From: Candidatus Falkowbacteria bacterium CG10_big_fil_rev_8_21_14_0_10_44_15
GTDB lineage: Bacteria; Patescibacteriota; Patescibacteriia; Patescibacteriales; XYC2-FULL-47-12
Assembly (NCBI GenBank): GCA_002773575.1
Contig: PFAT01000012.1
Location: forward strand, 1-7,398
Reading direction: 5' to 3'
DNA: 7,398 nt
A program made the position numbers and the translations under genes. Shown piece after piece: positions 5,719-7,398 of the stretch; position 1 is the stretch's first letter, and the number at the start of each line of letters is the position of its first letter. The notes beneath the pieces are model-generated. The model worked only from the letters and a program-made list of their open reading frames with translations. It searched no databases and had not been told where the DNA came from.

Positions 5719-6468
5719 CTAATTCACAAACACTTTCGTCCCTATTTCCGCCCAGTTATACAACTTTGCCGCCGGTCCGACGCCCAAGCGCACGCAGCCG
5801 TGCGAAACCGGAATGCCCAGGTGGTCCGCGCCTTCTTTGGTGCCGTCGTTCCATTCCGGCAATTCGTGGACGCCAAAACCGCGCCGGTCAAACATCAGCC
5901 AATACGGCATCCAAAGTTTCGCGAGACTTGACCAGCGGCGCAGATTTTTTTCAATCACTTGGTATTGCCCGGCGGGCGTTTCCGTTCCCCGCTTGCCGGT
6001 AGAAATGGGAAACAGGCCTAAGCGCACTTCGCCTAAGTTATAAGCGAGCAACTGGTTTTTAGTGTCAATAAAAATCTTTTTCTCTAATTTTGCTTTGCCG
6101 GGCTTAGCCGGGTCGTAGCCATTATTAACTTCATCGCCGTCAAAAAAACCGTCGCCGTCCGTGTCCGGGCTCGTCGGGTCGGCATGAAACGCGAGCTCCA
6201 GCTTGTCGTTTAAGCCGTCATGGTCGGCGTCGTTATTTTCTAACTTTGCTTCACCGGCGGTATAGGGAGAATAACCGTGGTTTAATTCTTCCCAATCGTT
6301 ATAACCGTCGCCGTCCGTGTCCGGATTATCCGGATTGGTACGGTAAATATTAATTTCATCCTTATCGGTAACGCCGTCGCTGTCGGTATCCATATTTATT
6401 GCCGCATTAGCGACTATTGGCCTGGCTATTAAAAAAAATGCTATTAAAATAGTCAACCTAAACCACAT
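5719..6468 (-). CDS. Secreted L,D-transpeptidase (YkuD domain) with four DxDxDG calcium-type repeats
   Basis: This 249-residue exported protein is predicted to cross-link or modify peptidoglycan by L,D-transpeptidation. Residues 1-22 are a signal peptide (hydrophobic run TILIAFFLIA, likely cut near ANA-A). Residues 27-113 hold four thrombospondin type 3-like calcium motifs: DTDSDGVTDKDE (27-38), DTDGDGYNDWEE (50-61), DADHDGLNDKLE (80-91) and DTDGDGFFDGDE (102-113). Residues 131-249 are the YkuD domain with KIFIDTKNQLLAYN, the STGKRGTETPAGQY substrate-binding loop, and the active site SHGCVRL with C225 as nucleophile, H223 and R227, plus upstream H201. The H201-to-S222 spacing (20 residues between) is slightly longer than the textbook 14-17. 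The repeats probably tether or stiffen the enzyme outside the membrane. It is divergent from rpmA and shares overlapping promoter DNA with it. Confidence 0.93.
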   Translation of the reverse strand: MWFRLTILIAFFLIARPIVANAAINMDTDSDGVTDKDEINIYRTNPDNPDTDGDGYNDWEELNHGYSPYTAGEAKLENNDADHDGLNDKLELAFHADPTSPDTDGDGFFDGDEVNNGYDPAKPGKAKLEKKIFIDTKNQLLAYNLGEVRLGLFPISTGKRGTETPAGQYQVIEKNLRRWSSLAKLWMPYWLMFDRRGFGVHELPEWNDGTKEGADHLGIPVSHGCVRLGVGPAAKLYNWAEIGTKVFVN

Positions 6469-6498
6469 AAAAAAATAATTAATTCGTTTTAATTACCG

Positions 6499-6531
6499 TT
6501 TAATTATTGTTAAATTATTGTTTAATAATTG
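6499..6531 (-). repeat. Three 11-base AT-rich tandem repeats in the transpeptidase leader
   Basis: In plus-strand orientation the units are TTTAATTATTG (6499-6509), TTAAATTATTG (6510-6520) and TTTAATAATTG (6521-6531). The spacing is close to one helical turn. They lie between the predicted -10 box and the start codon of the L,D-transpeptidase, so they are in its leader RNA or at a protein-binding or bent-DNA site. Function unknown. Confidence 0.55.
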
Positions 6532-6536
6532 TTTAT

Positions 6537-6565
6537 ATTCTACCATTCCTTGACACATTAATCAA
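6537..6565 (-). promoter_or_regulatory. Sigma70-type promoter of the L,D-transpeptidase
   Basis: On the minus strand the -35 box is TTGATT (6565-6560) and the -10 box is TAGAAT (6542-6537), 17 bases apart, preceded by TGG so that the -10 is extended. Transcription would start near 6530, giving a leader of about 62 bases. The -35 box lies inside the spacer of the opposing rpmA promoter. Confidence 0.6.
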
Positions 6566-6578
6566 CTATTGCTATTAT
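6550..6578 (+). promoter_or_regulatory. Sigma70-type promoter of rpmA
   Basis: The -35 box TTGACA (6550-6555) is perfect, the spacer is exactly 17 bases, and the -10 box is TATTAT (6573-6578), preceded by TGC (extended). The start would be near 6585, about 34 bases before the rpmA ATG. The -35 box lies inside the spacer of the opposing transpeptidase promoter. Confidence 0.75.
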
Positions 6579-6585
6579 TATTTGT

Positions 6586-6613
6586 AATTGATAATTGATA
6601 ATTTTTAATTGAT
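6586..6613 (+). repeat. AATTNNN seven-base periodic array, copy 3 (rpmA leader)
   Basis: Four exact units follow: AATTGAT (6586-6592), AATTGAT (6593-6599), AATTTTT (6600-6606) and AATTGAT (6607-6613). They make up almost the whole predicted rpmA leader and end five bases before its ATG. There is no Shine-Dalgarno sequence. The organisation repeats that seen before the genes at 362 and 2363. Confidence 0.6.
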
Positions 6614-6618
6614 TTTTT

Positions 6619-6900
6619 ATGGCTCATACTAAAGCCGGCGGCTCAACCGCTCTCGGCCGCGATTCGCGCCCGCAATATTTAGGCGTAAAACTGCACGACG
6701 GCGCCCGCGCCAAAGTCGGCTCAATCATTATCCGCCAGCGCGGCACGAAATGGCATCCGGGAAAAAACGTCCGGCGCGGCAAAGACGACACTATTTTTTC
6801 TCTCATTAACGGCGTGGTAAAATTTACCAAAAAGCATCTTAAAAAATACGACGGCAGTTTAAAGCAAGCGACGATCGTTAACGTTCACCCTGTGAAATAA
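6619..6900 (+). CDS. rpmA: 50S ribosomal protein L27
   Basis: This 93-residue protein is bacterial ribosomal protein L27 (bL27), whose N-terminal tail reaches toward the peptidyl-transferase centre. The start MAHTKAGGSTALGRDSRPQY is nearly universal, followed by LGVKLHDGARAKVGSIIIRQRGTKWHPGKNV (residues 21-51) and the conserved DDTIFSL...G.VKF block (56-70). There is no cleavable N-terminal extension of the kind processed by Prp in Firmicutes. The length is slightly above the usual 85 residues because of the C-terminal tail. The common partner gene rplU (L21) is not adjacent: upstream is the divergent transpeptidase gene. It has its own strong promoter and is followed by an elaborate palindrome and a terminator, so it is probably a single-gene transcription unit. 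The stop codon lies inside that palindrome. Confidence 0.98.
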   Translation: MAHTKAGGSTALGRDSRPQYLGVKLHDGARAKVGSIIIRQRGTKWHPGKNVRRGKDDTIFSLINGVVKFTKKHLKKYDGSLKQATIVNVHPVK

Positions 6901-6978
6901 AATTTGAGCAGAGTGCTCAAATTTTAATTTTTAATTTTTTACATTAAAAAATTAAAAATTTATTTCACGGGGTGAATG
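6882..6978 (+). other. Three-way-junction palindrome at the 3' end of rpmA
   Basis: Almost every base can pair. The outer stem joins 6882-6901 with 6959-6978 (20 pairs, two of them G-U in RNA). Inside it lie a 12-pair hairpin (6899-6925) and a 16-pair AT-only hairpin (6926-6941 with 6945-6960, loop CAT), directly adjacent. The outer stem covers the last five codons and the stop of rpmA. Read on the minus strand, the right arm gives ATT CAC CCC GTG AAA TAA, matching the gene end GTT CAC CCT GTG AAA TAA, so it looks like an inverted copy of the gene's 3' end. Confidence 0.7.
6899..6925 (+). terminator. Rho-independent terminator of rpmA
   Basis: A perfect 11-pair stem AAAATTTGAGC / GCTCAAATTTT (6899-6909 with 6915-6925) plus one A-T pair closes a GAG loop. 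It begins within the rpmA stop codon and is followed by a T-rich run to 6940. It is part of the larger structure at 6882-6978. Confidence 0.7.
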
Positions 6979-7006
6979 CCGGCACAAAAATAACAAAAAC
7001 TTCAAT

Positions 7007-7038
7007 AAAAAAATTCGGCTGATAGGCCGAATTTTTTT
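7007..7038. terminator. Bidirectional rho-independent terminator
   Basis: A perfect 13-pair stem joins AAAAAAATTCGGC (7007-7019) and GCCGAATTTTTTT (7026-7038) around the loop TGATAG. The T run on one strand and the matching A run on the other let it stop transcription from both rpmA and the convergent coiled-coil gene. Confidence 0.9.
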
Positions 7039-7060
7039 GTATTTATATGTTAATATTTTT

Positions 7061-7396
7061 TTACCGGCGCCGCCTTGCTAAAACAATATCCTCTACTCTC
7101 TGCACCCTTTTTTCTAAAGCTACTAATTCAAAACGATAGGCGACATTATCCAATTTTAGTTTAATTTCTTCCTGACCTTGCTTTAAAATATCTACATCCT
7201 GCTTTATTGCTTCCTGACCTTGCTTTAAAATATCTACGTCTTGTTTTATTGCTTCCTGACCTTGCTTTAAAATATCTACGTCTTGTTTTATCTCACTAAC
7301 TTCGTCAAAACCCTCTTTAACTGTTATAACTAATTCGTCAACTGTAGTAACTAAACCATTAACCGTAGAAGCTAGTTTGCTTACTGTTGTTGTTAA
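7061..7396 (-). CDS. Coiled-coil protein with 14-residue tandem repeats, C-terminal part (start outside window)
   Basis: The last 111 residues are visible; the start lies beyond base 7398. It opens with a hydrophobic heptad-like stretch (VSKLASTVNGLVTTVDELVITVKEGFDEV), then three tandem copies of IKQDVDILKQGQEA (about residues 36-78). Fourteen residues equal two heptads, so the repeats extend a coiled coil without breaking its phase. The tail KLDNVAYRFELVALEKRVQRVEDIVLARRRR is a conserved-looking end seen in many short coiled-coil proteins of small-genome bacteria, with a basic terminus. No enzymatic motif is visible and I do not assign a function. It is convergent with rpmA and shares the terminator at 7007-7038. 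The stop is TAA at 7063-7061. Confidence 0.82.
   Translation of the reverse strand, partial: LTTTVSKLASTVNGLVTTVDELVITVKEGFDEVSEIKQDVDILKQGQEAIKQDVDILKQGQEAIKQDVDILKQGQEEIKLKLDNVAYRFELVALEKRVQRVEDIVLARRRR
7169..7294 (-). repeat. Three 42-bp tandem repeats within the coiled-coil gene
   Basis: Units at 7169-7210, 7211-7252 and 7253-7294 are nearly identical. The second and third differ only at the distal end, and the first differs at about three positions. The period is a multiple of three and of seven codons, so copy-number change keeps both reading frame and heptad register. Confidence 0.9.
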
Positions 7397-7398
7397 AT

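Noticed and set aside
5670..6043. Three plus-strand open frames opposite the L,D-transpeptidase gene
   Set aside because: They are low-complexity Arg/Pro/Ser-rich shadows of the conserved YkuD-coding sequence.

Overview
The window looks like a chromosomal piece of a Candidate Phyla Radiation (Patescibacteria) bacterium, probably of the Parcubacteria type. This is inferred from several things. A compact type IV pilus operon carries three divergent pseudopilins followed by pilM-pilN-pilO. No gene has a recognisable Shine-Dalgarno sequence. The spacers are AT-rich while the genes use GC-rich codons. There is a secreted L,D-transpeptidase with calcium-type DxDxDG repeats, a free-standing 23S-IVP four-helix-bundle gene, and a very short NifU-domain gene. 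I cannot place it more precisely from sequence alone. All twelve genes end in TAA or TAG and none contains an in-frame TGA.

Positions 1-4890 (+ strand) hold a tight type IV pilus assembly cluster: the 3' end of a PilV/GspI-like pseudopilin, a PilW/GspJ-like prepilin with a clear G^FTLLE signal, a PilX/GspK-like protein with a long C-terminal domain, then pilM, pilN, pilO and a 92-residue single-pass membrane protein in the place where pilP would be expected. Gaps from pilM onward are only 3-7 bases. A strong extended -10 element lies just before pilM, so pilM-N-O can probably be transcribed separately, perhaps from a leaderless start. A 25-bp perfect inverted repeat of the TGTCATTCCCGC type sits between the second and third pseudopilins.

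Positions 4891-5718 hold a 23S-IVP/S23 four-helix-bundle gene (+) with codon use unlike its neighbours, flanked by related TTAGC/AGTAG-rich low-complexity sequence. It is followed by a convergent 79-residue NifU-type Fe-S scaffold gene (-) and a second copy of the TGTCATT...GGATTCC repeat family.

Positions 5719-6900 hold a divergent pair: a YkuD L,D-transpeptidase with four DxDxDG repeats (-) and rpmA, ribosomal protein L27 (+). Their promoters are interlocked, each -35 box lying inside the other's spacer.

The 3' end of rpmA sits inside an almost fully paired 97-base structure whose outer right arm is an inverted copy of the last codons of rpmA. It is followed by a classic bidirectional terminator (7007-7038) and by the 3' part of a coiled-coil protein (-) with three 42-bp tandem repeats.

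The most unusual signals are therefore structural: the rpmA 3' palindrome, the interlocked promoters, a seven-base AATTNNN periodic array before three different genes, and the S23 cassette. I see no CRISPR array, rRNA, tRNA or transposase gene.
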